DNA of 39,535 nt from assembly GCA_027365475.1 (NCBI GenBank), contig DAHXNI010000004.1, forward strand, positions 1 to 39,535, given 5' to 3'. Every line of letters begins with the position of its first letter. Position 1 is the stretch's first letter. Source of the DNA: Pseudomonadota bacterium (GTDB lineage Bacteria; Pseudomonadota; Gammaproteobacteria; JAKAQQ01). The notes under the pieces were generated by a model, which was not told the origin of the DNA, ran no database searches, and saw only the letters and a program-made list of their open reading frames with translations. A program made the translations under genes and the position numbers. This document shows positions 22,996 to 31,901 of this stretch, piece after piece.

Positions 22996-24222
22996 ATGGC
23001 GGAACAGATTTTCATTCGCCTGAACCCGGATCCTGAAAACGTCGACTGGTGGGTACTCGATGCCCAGGGTCATCGGCGCGGCGGGATTGGACACGGACGT
23101 CTCGACACGCTCGCGAGCCACGTGCACGGCCGACGGGTCCTCGTGATCGTCCCGAGCAGCCTGATCACTTTCACGGAAGTGCGTCTACCGACCCGTTCCA
23201 AACGCCGCTGGGTGGAAGCAGTCCCATTTGTGCTGGAAGATCAGCTCGCGAGCGATGTGGAGCAGCTGCATTTTGCCCATGGCGAATCCGGTCTGTCGGG
23301 TTCCCTTACGGTCGCCGTCGTCGACCGAAACCGCATGACGGAGTGGATGGCAGCATTCGAGGCTGCGCGCATCCGACCCGATGCGCTTTGGCCGGATATC
23401 GTTCTCGTCCCCTGGACACCTGGCGTTTGGAGCTTGGCCAGGGAAAAGAACCAGATCATCCTCAGGTGGGGTCGTGAGCAGGGTTGTACCCTCGAAGACC
23501 CCCTTGCAGAAGCTGTTTTCAACCGGCTCTGGGCCACCTCTTCCGTGGATGGCCGTCCCCGCGAGATCGTGTTTTACGGTGCTGCCGACGATCCTTTTTT
23601 TCTGAAAATCCGGAGCGAACCAGAACGCGAGACCGTCACCTGGACGCTTGGAGAGCCATCCGTCAGCGAAGAAACCTCCCGGGGCCCCTTGACCGGCCTC
23701 AATCTCCTGCAGGGACTCTGGGCACCGGGGCATCATCGTCAGGAAACATGGACACGCTGGAAGCCAAGTATTTTTCTCGCAGCCGGCTGGGCCGGACTGC
23801 TCGTGCTCTACCTCGTGGTCCGGGTGATTCAGGTCAATGGCGAAGAGCAACTCTGGCACGCGCGCCTGCATCAGGCCTTCCACTCGGCGCTCCCCGGACA
23901 ACCTTATGTCTCCCCACGGGCACAAATCAAACAGGCGATCCAGCAAAGCGGTGGGCGCTCCCGTCGGACCCGAGCATTCATGGCGTTTCTGGCGCGGGCC
24001 TCAAATGAGCGACCACCCACGATCCGGATGGTTTCTCTGCACTATGGGCCCAAGGTGCTCTTAATGCATCTGCGTTCCCCCTCCCGCTCGCTCATTGAGA
24101 CCTATCTCCACGAGCTCTCGCGGACAACCCACCTCCATCCGTTTCAGGTTCACTGGCTCGTGAAATCAGGCCGTGTCCATGCCTTCGTCCAGTACCACCT
24201 CGGCTCCTCCAGGACACCATGA
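22996..24222 (+). CDS. gspL: Type II secretion platform protein GspL
   Basis: This 408-residue inner-membrane platform protein links the GspE ATPase to GspM and the pseudopilus. The N-terminal cytoplasmic actin-like domain (about 1-240) begins FIRLNPDPENVDWWVLDAQG, as in the family. One membrane helix lies at about residues 257-275 (IFLAAGWAGLLVLYLVVRVI), and a small periplasmic ferredoxin-like domain follows. Its ATG has no clear ribosome site (upstream CTCTCCCCC). The stop overlaps gspM (ATGA). Confidence 0.93.
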   Translation: MAEQIFIRLNPDPENVDWWVLDAQGHRRGGIGHGRLDTLASHVHGRRVLVIVPSSLITFTEVRLPTRSKRRWVEAVPFVLEDQLASDVEQLHFAHGESGLSGSLTVAVVDRNRMTEWMAAFEAARIRPDALWPDIVLVPWTPGVWSLAREKNQIILRWGREQGCTLEDPLAEAVFNRLWATSSVDGRPREIVFYGAADDPFFLKIRSEPERETVTWTLGEPSVSEETSRGPLTGLNLLQGLWAPGHHRQETWTRWKPSIFLAAGWAGLLVLYLVVRVIQVNGEEQLWHARLHQAFHSALPGQPYVSPRAQIKQAIQQSGGRSRRTRAFMAFLARASNERPPTIRMVSLHYGPKVLLMHLRSPSRSLIETYLHELSRTTHLHPFQVHWLVKSGRVHAFVQYHLGSSRTP

Positions 24223-24728
24223 ACACATTCCAGTCTCTACGAGCATCCTACGCGCGTCTGCCCGTCCGTGAACAAAGATGGCTTCTTGCGGGCATCACAG
24301 CCCTCACCCTCTTTCTCGGTTACGCGCTCATTCTCGCGCCGACCCTGACCGGGATCCGGCGGGCATCCCTCGAAACCGCTCACGAACGGAGACTCTATGC
24401 ATGGATCGAACGGGAACAACCGGCCCTCTCAGCGCGCCTCAGCCCAACGCAACACCTCTCCTCCCCGCAGACGGTCCAGATGGATTTGCACAGCCTCGTT
24501 AAATCACTGCCTGATCCACTCAAGCGGATCCATCTCAGCGAGCCTCATCCCGATGTCTGGAAGATACGGGTCGATCAGACCCAATACGCGCAGGCCCTGT
24601 CCCAATTGCTGCCGTTCATCGTGAGCCATCACCTTTCCATCCGGAGGCTTCGCGTCCGCCGCAGTTCCCGGAAATCCACTGCAGTCAACATCATTCTCGA
24701 GATCAGCCTCCATGCGCACTCCTCCTAG
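24219..24728 (+). CDS. gspM: Type II secretion platform protein GspM
   Basis: This 169-residue bitopic protein has a short cytoplasmic start with LPVREQRWLLAGITALTLFLGYALILAPTL, the conserved GspM entry into the membrane. A coiled segment and a periplasmic ferredoxin-like domain follow. GspM pairs with GspL in the assembly platform. It overlaps gspL by 4 and gspN by 17 bases. Confidence 0.93.
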   Translation: MNTFQSLRASYARLPVREQRWLLAGITALTLFLGYALILAPTLTGIRRASLETAHERRLYAWIEREQPALSARLSPTQHLSSPQTVQMDLHSLVKSLPDPLKRIHLSEPHPDVWKIRVDQTQYAQALSQLLPFIVSHHLSIRRLRVRRSSRKSTAVNIILEISLHAHSS

Positions 24729-25509
24729 ACGAGTGCTCGCACTGGCCGCGCTCGGCTTGGCGAGTTATCTCGTCATTTTGCTGGCCAACTTTCCCGCAGC
24801 TTTAGCTTGGTCATACGGGGTTCCACATGCAGCACCGGTTTCGGTACGCGCCATCCATGGCACGATCTGGGCCGGATATCTTGAAGGAGTGTCCTTCAGT
24901 CGACTGCGAGTTCGGAAACTCGCCTGGTCGCTCAGGGGATGGGATCTCCTGATCGGTCAGCTTTCCTTCGATATTCGAGTCCATAGCCGCTATGGAACGG
25001 GAGCGGGTACTTTGAGTATCTTAGGCACCCGGCACTGGAGCCTCCGGAGCGTCCACGCCGCGATTCCATTGGACGGGCTTTCAGGGGCACTCCCGCAAAC
25101 ACATCTCACCGCGAGCGGCATCCTTCATCTCGCGCTCGCACGGCTGGTCGTGGACGGGCCCGCGCTCGAGACCCTCGATGGTACGGGCACAGCCGCAAAG
25201 GTCACGATCCACTCCGTGACTCCGATCACGCTTGCCAACGTGCGGCTTGAGGCTCACTCCTCCCCGCACGTGGGAAGTGTCATCACGTTTGACGCCGGCC
25301 CGGGTGGGTCGCTCTTCATCAAGGGTCGCATCCTGCTTGGCTCAAACCGGCACTGGAGACTTGTGGCCCGCTTCAAGCCCGTGCCGGGTGCAAACCCCTC
25401 GCTCACACGCTTTCTATCCGGAATTGGATCACCCGGCCCACATGGATTTTACGCGGTGCATTTAAAGGGCATTTTGCCATCTCTTTCCCGGATGAACCCC
25501 GACCTCTAG
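24712..25509 (+). CDS. gspN: Type II secretion protein GspN
   Basis: This 265-residue inner-membrane protein with an N-terminal hydrophobic anchor (about residues 8-34) is followed by a periplasmic part with the SVRAIHGTIWAGYLEGV segment, LAWSLRGWDLL, and strand-rich repeats, as in the GspN/PulN family. GspN is present only in some T2SS operons and is dispensable in several; its precise role is unclear. It is the last recognisable gsp gene. gspC, D, E and F are not in the window. Confidence 0.9.
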   Translation: MRTPPRRVLALAALGLASYLVILLANFPAALAWSYGVPHAAPVSVRAIHGTIWAGYLEGVSFSRLRVRKLAWSLRGWDLLIGQLSFDIRVHSRYGTGAGTLSILGTRHWSLRSVHAAIPLDGLSGALPQTHLTASGILHLALARLVVDGPALETLDGTGTAAKVTIHSVTPITLANVRLEAHSSPHVGSVITFDAGPGGSLFIKGRILLGSNRHWRLVARFKPVPGANPSLTRFLSGIGSPGPHGFYAVHLKGILPSLSRMNPDL

Positions 25510-25526
25510 TGACCCGACGAAGCACC

Positions 25527-26819
25527 ATGCCCCCCAAAGCTACACTTCCTTCCCTGAAGAAACTTGAGATGGCGATCATCGGGCTCGGTTATGTCGGCCT
25601 TCCGCTCGCGGTCGCATTCAGCCGGCACTTCAACGTGCTCGGGTTCGACCTCAACCCGGAACGGGTACGCGAACTCGCCTCCGGCATTGATCGCCGCCGC
25701 GAGGTCGAATTATCCTCCTTGGATTCCGCAGGATCCCTCCACTTCAGCACCGACCCCGGGGCTCTCGCTCACAAAGATGTATTCATCGTTGCCGTTCCTA
25801 CCCCGATTGACGAGATCAAGCGCCCGGATCTCGGAGCCCTGAAAAAAGCCTGCGAACTGATCGGCAAGCAACTCAAGCCCGGCAACTGCGTCATCTTTGA
25901 ATCGACGGTCTATCCGGGGGCGACGGAAGAAGTGGCCATCCCCATTCTGGAACAAGTCTCGGGATTCGGTCTCAACCGGGATTTCCACGTGGGTTACAGC
26001 CCGGAACGGGTCAACCCCGGCGATGGCGCTCATCCCCTGACCGATATCGTCAAAATTACCTCAGCTTCCTCTCCTCAGGCGCACGAGTTCGTCGACGGGC
26101 TCTACCGACTGATCATCCGGGCTGGCACTTACCGGGCCGAGAGCATTCGGGTCGCAGAAGCCGCCAAAGCCATTGAAAATAGCCAGCGCGATCTCAATAT
26201 CGCGTTCATGAACGAACTCGCGCTGATCTTCGACCGCTTGGGTCTTGATACTGCGTCCGTCCTGAAAGCCGCTGGCACGAAATGGAACTTCCTCCCTTTC
26301 AAGCCGGGTCTCGTAGGCGGGCATTGTATCGGCGTTGATCCCTACTATCTCACCTACAAGGCACAACAGGTGGGTTACGAGCCGGAAGTCATCCTGGCTG
26401 GCCGCCGCATCAACGATCACATGGGGCGCCATATTGCCCAACGGGTCGTCAAACTCATGGTCCGGAAAAAGATTGCGATTCCGGGTGCCCGGGTGCTCGT
26501 CCAGGGGTTTACCTTCAAGGAAAACTGCGCCGACATCCGCAATACCCGCGTGGCCGATCTCGTTGACGAACTGACAAGTTACGGACTCGCCGTCGACATC
26601 ACGGACCCCTGGGCCCATGCGGACGAGATGGTCGAATACTACGGTCTCCGGCCCGTCACCCCAGAGCCGGCCAGCTATGACGCACTGATCCTTGCAGTCG
26701 CCCACCGCGAGTTCCGGGATCAGGATGAAACCCATCTCAACCGGCTGCTCAAAACCCCGCACGTCGTCTTCGACGTGCAATCCGTCCTGCCACGCACGTG
26801 CGTCGACGCACGCCTCTAA
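25527..26819 (+). CDS. tviB: WbpO/TviB-type UDP-sugar 6-dehydrogenase
   Basis: This roughly 430-residue nucleotide-sugar dehydrogenase is of the WbpO/TviB branch, which oxidises UDP-N-acetylgalactosamine or UDP-N-acetylglucosamine to the uronic acid for surface polysaccharides. It has an NAD fold GLGYVG near residue 18, YSPERVNPGD, the catalytic cysteine C267 in GGHCIGVDPYYLTYKA, and the C-terminal FTFKENCADIRNTRV. ATG 25527 is used; a GTG at 25509 overlapping the gspN stop is an alternative. No glycosyltransferase or other polysaccharide gene is adjacent, which is unusual for this family. It ends 28 bases before the convergent kdsB. Confidence 0.9.
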   Translation: MPPKATLPSLKKLEMAIIGLGYVGLPLAVAFSRHFNVLGFDLNPERVRELASGIDRRREVELSSLDSAGSLHFSTDPGALAHKDVFIVAVPTPIDEIKRPDLGALKKACELIGKQLKPGNCVIFESTVYPGATEEVAIPILEQVSGFGLNRDFHVGYSPERVNPGDGAHPLTDIVKITSASSPQAHEFVDGLYRLIIRAGTYRAESIRVAEAAKAIENSQRDLNIAFMNELALIFDRLGLDTASVLKAAGTKWNFLPFKPGLVGGHCIGVDPYYLTYKAQQVGYEPEVILAGRRINDHMGRHIAQRVVKLMVRKKIAIPGARVLVQGFTFKENCADIRNTRVADLVDELTSYGLAVDITDPWAHADEMVEYYGLRPVTPEPASYDALILAVAHREFRDQDETHLNRLLKTPHVVFDVQSVLPRTCVDARL

Positions 26820-26847
26820 ATCGATATGTGAAAATGACCTCGAATGC

Positions 26848-27660
26848 TCAGACCCGACCGGAAGCGCCCGGATCATGGCCGCCGCGGGACCGGGCACCTT
26901 GAGCCATCCACTCTTCCACTCTGCGCACATCGTCCGATGTATCCACGGAGGGGCCCGGTATGCTGCGCCCGATTTCGACTGCGATGTCGATGCCGATCCA
27001 TAGCGCACGTAGCTGCTCAAGCCGTTCGATTTCCTCGAGTTCGCAGGGCGGTTCTTGTGCAAGACGCTTGATCGCAGACACGCGATACGCATAAAGCCCG
27101 ATGTGGCGAAGCGCACCACGCACCCGGCTCGCCCCTCCCGGGCCAGAGCCGGCTCCTCCATCATCCCGCGGCCAGGGAATCTGCGCACGACTGAAGTAGA
27201 GTGCCCGCCCCTGGAAATTAACGACGACCTTGACGATATTCGGGTTCTCGAAATCCTCACGCGTGTGAAGTGGGATACCGAGAGTCGCCATGGCGAAGTC
27301 GGTCCGATGCTCCAATAACGTGGCACACTGCTCGACGAGGGAAGCCGGCATCAGTGGCTCATCCCCCTGGAGATTCACCACTACCTCCTCATCCCCCCAA
27401 CCCAGGCGTTCGACCACTTCCCCGATCCGATCCGTTCCGGTCGCGTGATCGGGAGATGTGAGACACCCCTTGCCACCTTCGCGGACCGCCAGTTCGAGCA
27501 CATCCTCCGATTCGCTCGCGACGACCACCGTTTCCGCACCGCTCTCCCGTGCGGCTTCGATGACATAAGCCAACATCGGCCGTCCTCGGATGGCCTGGAG
27601 CACTTTACCAGGCAGGCGGGTCGAGCCCCAACGAGCGGGAATGACAACCTTATACCCCAC
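26848..27660 (-). CDS. kdsB: CMP-Kdo synthetase
   Basis: This 270-residue enzyme activates Kdo with CTP (3-deoxy-manno-octulosonate cytidylyltransferase), needed for the LPS inner core. It has the N-terminal nucleotide motif VIPARWGSTRLPGK, DHATGTDRIGEV, NLQGDEPLMPA, and the metal-binding Asp in the C-terminal part (SVDTSDDVRRVE). The GTG at 27660 has GGAGG five bases upstream, far better than any earlier start. It is the last gene of the exbB-to-kdsB operon, 65 bases after the Trm112-family gene. Confidence 0.96.
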   Translation of the reverse strand: MGYKVVIPARWGSTRLPGKVLQAIRGRPMLAYVIEAARESGAETVVVASESEDVLELAVREGGKGCLTSPDHATGTDRIGEVVERLGWGDEEVVVNLQGDEPLMPASLVEQCATLLEHRTDFAMATLGIPLHTREDFENPNIVKVVVNFQGRALYFSRAQIPWPRDDGGAGSGPGGASRVRGALRHIGLYAYRVSAIKRLAQEPPCELEEIERLEQLRALWIGIDIAVEIGRSIPGPSVDTSDDVRRVEEWMAQGARSRGGHDPGASGRV

Positions 27661-27725
27661 GGTCACCTCCGCCGGGTCTGGATGGGTGAAAACCCCTGTC
27701 ACGCAACGAGAGCACGCTCGCTCGG

Positions 27726-27899
27726 TCAGTTAGGATCAAGTGGTCGTGCCTCGTCAACGAGCAGGACCGGAATATCCTCATGGATCGGGAAGAAAAGCCG
27801 ATCGTGAAGACAGGCGAGTCCTTCGGGAGCCTCCCGGTATTCCAATTTGCCACGACAGCATGGACAGACCACGACCTCAAGAAGCCTCCGATCGATCAC
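27726..27899 (-). CDS. ycaR: Trm112-family small zinc protein (YcaR-like)
   Basis: This 57-residue protein (MIDRRLLEVVVCPCCRGKLE...) reads GTG 27899 to TGA 27726. It keeps the family core: an N-terminal RLLEVVVCPxC with C12, C14 and C15, a second cysteine site at C30 (LACLHDRLFFPI), and IPVLLVDEARPL at the end. Proteins of this family in eukaryotes and archaea activate methyltransferases; the bacterial YcaR role is not settled. The start overlaps the lpxK stop (GTGA). The lpxK-trm112-kdsB order is conserved in gammaproteobacteria. It is easily missed because it is very short. Confidence 0.93.
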   Translation of the reverse strand: MIDRRLLEVVVCPCCRGKLEYREAPEGLACLHDRLFFPIHEDIPVLLVDEARPLDPN

Positions 27900-28924
27900 G
27901 AACGACCTCCTTCCTGTAACAGCCGAATCAGTGCATCCACCAAAAGCCCCCCCTCCGCACCCTCAACGACAGCTTGAACCGGCAGGTACCAGACCCGCTC
28001 TGCTCCCGCCCCTGGCAGATATTTTACGGCGTCTTTCTCTGTCATCAAAACCGGTGATTCGTCCGCCCAAGACTGGATTTGACTCCAGACCAGGCGCCCG
28101 TGATCAGCGATCGGGTGGGGCTTCACCACAAGGCCCTGCCGTTGCAGGAGCTCAAAGAAGGATTCCGGATGTCCGATGCCGGCCAGGGCATGCACGCACT
28201 GCCCGGCGAACACCCGGATGGGACGGCGCTCACGTCCATCCAGGCGCACCGCATCCTGGGGCATCAAACGAAAAGGTATGCCGTCGATCGGGCTCCGGGA
28301 GGGTTGTTTGACCAGAACGGCGTCCACCCGGCCGAGGTGCCGAACCGGCTCCCGGAGTGGGCCGGCCGGGAGGGGCCAGCCGTTACCCCAACCTCGCATG
28401 CCATCGACCACGACCCACTCCATATCGCGAACCAGGCGCGCGTGCTGAAGACCATCATCCGAAACGATGAGATCGACCGGACGGTTCTGGCACAACCATT
28501 TCGCAGCCAGGAATCGCTTGCGCGCGATCACGACCGGAACTTCCGTTCGACGGGCGATCAGAACGGGTTCATCGCCATATTCCAATGGAGAACCGTCTTT
28601 GGGCACCTCAACCGGGCCTTTCAGCCGCCCTCCATAGCCACGGCTCACCACACCCACCCGCACACCGCGCTTAAGCAGTGTGTCGACAATCCAGATCACA
28701 AGTGGAGTTTTGCCGGTTCCGCCAACCGTGAAGTTCCCAATCACGAGTGTCGGCACCGGTGGCCGATAGAGCGGGAGAATCCCTGTAGCCTCAAGTGTCT
28801 GTTTCAACCCCGACATCAAAAGATAAAACCAGACGCACGGCACAAGAGGATAGAGAGCCGGATGCAGTCGTCTGGCATACCAGCGTTTGAGCAACGCTCG
28901 CTCGAATGATCGCCTCAGGGTCAC
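27896..28924 (-). CDS. lpxK: Tetraacyldisaccharide 4'-kinase
   Basis: This 342-residue inner-membrane-associated enzyme phosphorylates the 4' position of the lipid A precursor. The N-terminal hydrophobic region LYPLVPCVWFYLLMSGL anchors it. The P-loop is GNFTVGGTGKTPLV, followed by VGVVSRGYGGR, VDLIVSDDGLQH and LMTEKDAVKY, all typical of LpxK. The GTG start overlaps the msbA stop (GTGA), and the stop overlaps the Trm112-family gene. Confidence 0.97.
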   Translation of the reverse strand: MTLRRSFERALLKRWYARRLHPALYPLVPCVWFYLLMSGLKQTLEATGILPLYRPPVPTLVIGNFTVGGTGKTPLVIWIVDTLLKRGVRVGVVSRGYGGRLKGPVEVPKDGSPLEYGDEPVLIARRTEVPVVIARKRFLAAKWLCQNRPVDLIVSDDGLQHARLVRDMEWVVVDGMRGWGNGWPLPAGPLREPVRHLGRVDAVLVKQPSRSPIDGIPFRLMPQDAVRLDGRERRPIRVFAGQCVHALAGIGHPESFFELLQRQGLVVKPHPIADHGRLVWSQIQSWADESPVLMTEKDAVKYLPGAGAERVWYLPVQAVVEGAEGGLLVDALIRLLQEGGRS

Positions 28925-30705
28925 CGACCAGAACTCCCCGAATCCCGACGGTTCTCGGCCTGACTCCGGTGCAGCAGCGCGTAGAGTCCCGAGCGGCTGA
29001 GGAGTTCGGCATGCGTTCCCTCGTCCACGATCCGCCCGGAATCCAATACCAGAATCCGGTCTGCACGCTGGATGGTCGAGAGTCGATGCGCAATCACGAG
29101 TGTGGTTCGCCCCTCGGATGCCTTCCGGATTGCCATCTGTACGTTTTGCTCGGCCATCGCATCGAGAGCCGAAGTGGCCTCGTCCAGAATCAGAATGGGG
29201 GCCCGGCGCAGGAGCGCGCGCGCGATCATCACCCGCTGCCGTTGCCCGCCAGAAAGCAAAAGGCCCCGTTCGCCGACCGATGTACGGAAGCCCTCCGGCA
29301 TTTTCCGGATTTCCTCGAGCAAAGACGCTTCTGCAGCAGCTTCCTCGAGTTCGGAAGGGCTCACCGGAGACGCGCAGCCATAACAGATATTGTCGGCCAA
29401 AGATCCGTAAAACAGGATACCATCCTGACTCACGAGCGTAATCTGGCGCCTGAGATCAGCCAGACGCCACTCGCGGATGTCGCGCCCATCCAGCCGGATC
29501 ACTCCTGAAGTCGCCTCATACAGACGCACAAGCAGTTCAGTGAGAGTCGTTTTGCCGCTTCCGGATCGGCCGACCACTGCGATCATTTCGCCCGGACGGA
29601 TCCTGAAGTTGATTCCTTCGAGAACCGGCGGCTGGGTCGGACCATAGCTGAACGTCACTTGCTCCATCTCGATGGCTCCTTTTGCCAGCTTGAGCGGTAT
29701 CCCGGATTTTAAATCCTCAGCTGGCGAATCCAGAATCTCGAAGACGGGCATGACGGCAGCGACACCCCGCTGAATTGGCGCGTTCACGTTCGTGAGATGC
29801 TTAAGCGGGGCCAGCAACAAGAGTAGCGCGCTCAAAAAGGAGATGAATGTTCCAACCGAAACCACATGAAGCAGTGGTGCCAGAAGCGCTGCGTAAACCA
29901 CGAGAGCAATGCCGAATCCGGCCACAAACTGGATGAGCGGGCCGGACGCGGCCATGTTGAGGGCGAGCTTGAGATTCCAGTCGCGATTATGGGTGTTGAC
30001 CTGCTCAAAACGCCCCCGGATCCAGTCCGCCCCGTTATAGCTTTTGATGACCGCCTGCCCGGCCACCGCTTCTTCGGCAATCCGTGTGACTTCGCCCATC
30101 GTTTCCTGAATGCGACTGCTCACCCGGCGGAACCGGAGACTCAGGTTGCGTACGAGAAGCAGGATCAAAGGTGCGACCACGACGAGAAAGAGGCATAGAC
30201 CCGGTGCCAGATAGAGCATCCAGCCCAAAAGCCCCACAACCGTGAGACTATCCCGAATGAGCACCGTGAGCGCATAGGTGATGCCTTCGGCTACCTGTTC
30301 GATGTTATAGGTCAGCGCCGAAACCAGCATTCCACCCGGCAGCTGATCATAGCGTTCAGCAGGCCACTGGGCCAAGCGTTCAAACATCTCGGAGCGGATT
30401 TTCTGAATGACGCGCCGACCAACCCAGGCCATGCCGTAGGTGGCCCAGAAACCCGCGAGACCCCGGATCAGGAAAATGCCGACGATGATCAGCGGAATCC
30501 AGTCCAGGTAGGGCACATGCTCGTGTTCGAAGCTTCCGTTCAAAAGGGGCCGGATGAGTGCGGCAAAAGCCGGCTGGCTCAATGCATAGACCAGCATCGC
30601 GAACGCCGAAGCAGCAAACATGCCCCAGTAGGGACGGATATATCGCAACAGCCGGAAATAGGTCGACCGTGCGTTGCGGTCCAAGTTGAAGAAAGCGATC
30701 TTCAT
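28921..30705 (-). CDS. msbA: MsbA lipid A flippase
   Basis: This 594-residue half-size ABC exporter has an N-terminal six-helix membrane domain (about 1-330) and a C-terminal ATPase. Walker A is VVGRSGSGKTTL, the signature LSGGQRQRVMIARALL and Walker B PILILDEATSALD, with the switch His in VIAHRLSTI. MsbA flips lipid A-core across the inner membrane, and the gene pairing with lpxK is the classical arrangement. The ATG overlaps the exbD stop by 4 bases (ATGA). Confidence 0.96.
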   Translation of the reverse strand: MKIAFFNLDRNARSTYFRLLRYIRPYWGMFAASAFAMLVYALSQPAFAALIRPLLNGSFEHEHVPYLDWIPLIIVGIFLIRGLAGFWATYGMAWVGRRVIQKIRSEMFERLAQWPAERYDQLPGGMLVSALTYNIEQVAEGITYALTVLIRDSLTVVGLLGWMLYLAPGLCLFLVVVAPLILLLVRNLSLRFRRVSSRIQETMGEVTRIAEEAVAGQAVIKSYNGADWIRGRFEQVNTHNRDWNLKLALNMAASGPLIQFVAGFGIALVVYAALLAPLLHVVSVGTFISFLSALLLLLAPLKHLTNVNAPIQRGVAAVMPVFEILDSPAEDLKSGIPLKLAKGAIEMEQVTFSYGPTQPPVLEGINFRIRPGEMIAVVGRSGSGKTTLTELLVRLYEATSGVIRLDGRDIREWRLADLRRQITLVSQDGILFYGSLADNICYGCASPVSPSELEEAAAEASLLEEIRKMPEGFRTSVGERGLLLSGGQRQRVMIARALLRRAPILILDEATSALDAMAEQNVQMAIRKASEGRTTLVIAHRLSTIQRADRILVLDSGRIVDEGTHAELLSRSGLYALLHRSQAENRRDSGSSGR

Positions 30706-31127
30706 CCTTGCGGGGCGCGCCTGGTGCGAATCGTCACCAGATTGACTTTATGGAACCCGAGCTGGCCTGTTACGCTCAAGGCCGTCACCACCGCCTGATA
30801 GGGCACGCGGGCATCCGCACGAATGGTCACGACAAGATTCCGGCGTCGGGCAGCGAATCGACGGAGTGCGCGCGCCAGCGCCCGTGGACTGGTTCGGGTG
30901 AGCGCTTCCTGATCAACATAATAACGGCCCTCACGGTCGATCGTGATCACGAGACCGGATCGCATCACCGTAGAGCGGACCGAAGCCTTGGGGAGATTGA
31001 TCCGGAGGTGTGCGCTTTGAATGAAAGTCGTGGACAACATGAAAAAAACGAGCAGCATGAGCAGGACGTCGATGAACGAGACGACATTGAGTTCGGGCGT
31101 TTCGGGCTCCATACGCCGGAATCTCAT
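30702..31127 (-). CDS. exbD: ExbD/TolR-type energy-transduction protein
   Basis: This 141-residue inner-membrane protein has one N-terminal helix at about 14-35 (NVVSFIDVLLMLLVFFMLSTTF). The acidic residue in that helix (D20) is the proton-pathway Asp of ExbD/TolR. The periplasmic part has RINLPKAS and ends with the usual strand-helix. With ExbB it converts proton-motive force for a TonB- or Tol-like partner. No tonB is nearby, but exbBD in front of msbA-lpxK-kdsB is a known order. Confidence 0.95.
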   Translation of the reverse strand: MRFRRMEPETPELNVVSFIDVLLMLLVFFMLSTTFIQSAHLRINLPKASVRSTVMRSGLVITIDREGRYYVDQEALTRTSPRALARALRRFAARRRNLVVTIRADARVPYQAVVTALSVTGQLGFHKVNLVTIRTRRAPQG

Positions 31128-31753
31128 GCTGCGTCCCCGCCCGGGGTGCGCATGCGGCTGCGCAGAGAGTCCACAAAACGCAATGCGGATTGTTCCATGG
31201 CTAAAACCAGGCTGTCGGCACGCCCACGGAGCAGGCGATACGCCACGAGCGAGGGAATGGCAACGGTCAGTCCTGCAGCAGTCGTGATGAGCGCCTGAGC
31301 CACGCCCCCCGCCAAAAGTCGCGGATCACCGGCGCCGTGGGATTCGATCGAAGCAAACGCACGCATGATACCGATTACGGTCCCCAAAAGGCCGAGCAGC
31401 GGAGAGATGCCGGCAATGGTCCCGAGTGTATTGAGATACCGGTAGAGTTCATGGGTCGCTTCGCGACCGGCATCTTCCATCCGTTCTTTGATCTCCGCGA
31501 GATCCTCGCCCCAATGGATCAAAGCAACCGCGAGAATCCGGCCAAGCGGTGAACCCTCCCGAATGGCGTCCAGCCGTTCTTCGGTGAGCTCGTCGTTTTT
31601 GATCCAAAGCCAGATCTGAGCCAAAAGATGCTGGGGGAGCACCCGGTTTCGCTTGAGGCTCCAAAGCCTCTCCAGGGTGATCGCGGCAGTCACAATGGAG
31701 CAGAAAATCAGTGGAAGCATGATCCAGCCACCGGACTCAATGACCGCTAGCAC
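31124..31753 (-). CDS. exbB: ExbB/TolQ/MotA-type proton channel subunit
   Basis: This 209-residue protein has three membrane segments. It starts MLAVIESGGWIMLPLIFCSI, the usual beginning for small TolQ/ExbB proteins, and contains GISPLLGLLGTVIGIMRAF and GVAQALITTAAGLTVAIPSL, the conserved channel helices. The GTG at 31753 has AGAGGG at seven bases; a GTG at 31810 would add residues absent in relatives. The stop overlaps exbD (ATGA). It is the first gene of the operon that continues through msbA, lpxK, trm112 and kdsB. Confidence 0.93.
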   Translation of the reverse strand: MLAVIESGGWIMLPLIFCSIVTAAITLERLWSLKRNRVLPQHLLAQIWLWIKNDELTEERLDAIREGSPLGRILAVALIHWGEDLAEIKERMEDAGREATHELYRYLNTLGTIAGISPLLGLLGTVIGIMRAFASIESHGAGDPRLLAGGVAQALITTAAGLTVAIPSLVAYRLLRGRADSLVLAMEQSALRFVDSLRSRMRTPGGDAA

Positions 31754-31901
31754 GCGTGCGCCCTCTGCCGAACCATGGCCGGGGACCTCATTCTTTTCTG
31801 CATTCCACACATCTCACAGGTCTCCACGTTTGAAACGATAGCACGACGGGCCAGCGGGCGCGACGCATGGATCCTCCATTCCGCGTCCACTGAGGGTTCC
31901 C

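Noticed and set aside
26061-27326. A 421-codon minus-strand frame spanning the dehydrogenase and kdsB
   Set aside because: It covers the antisense of the dehydrogenase and an alternate frame of kdsB, both clear genes.
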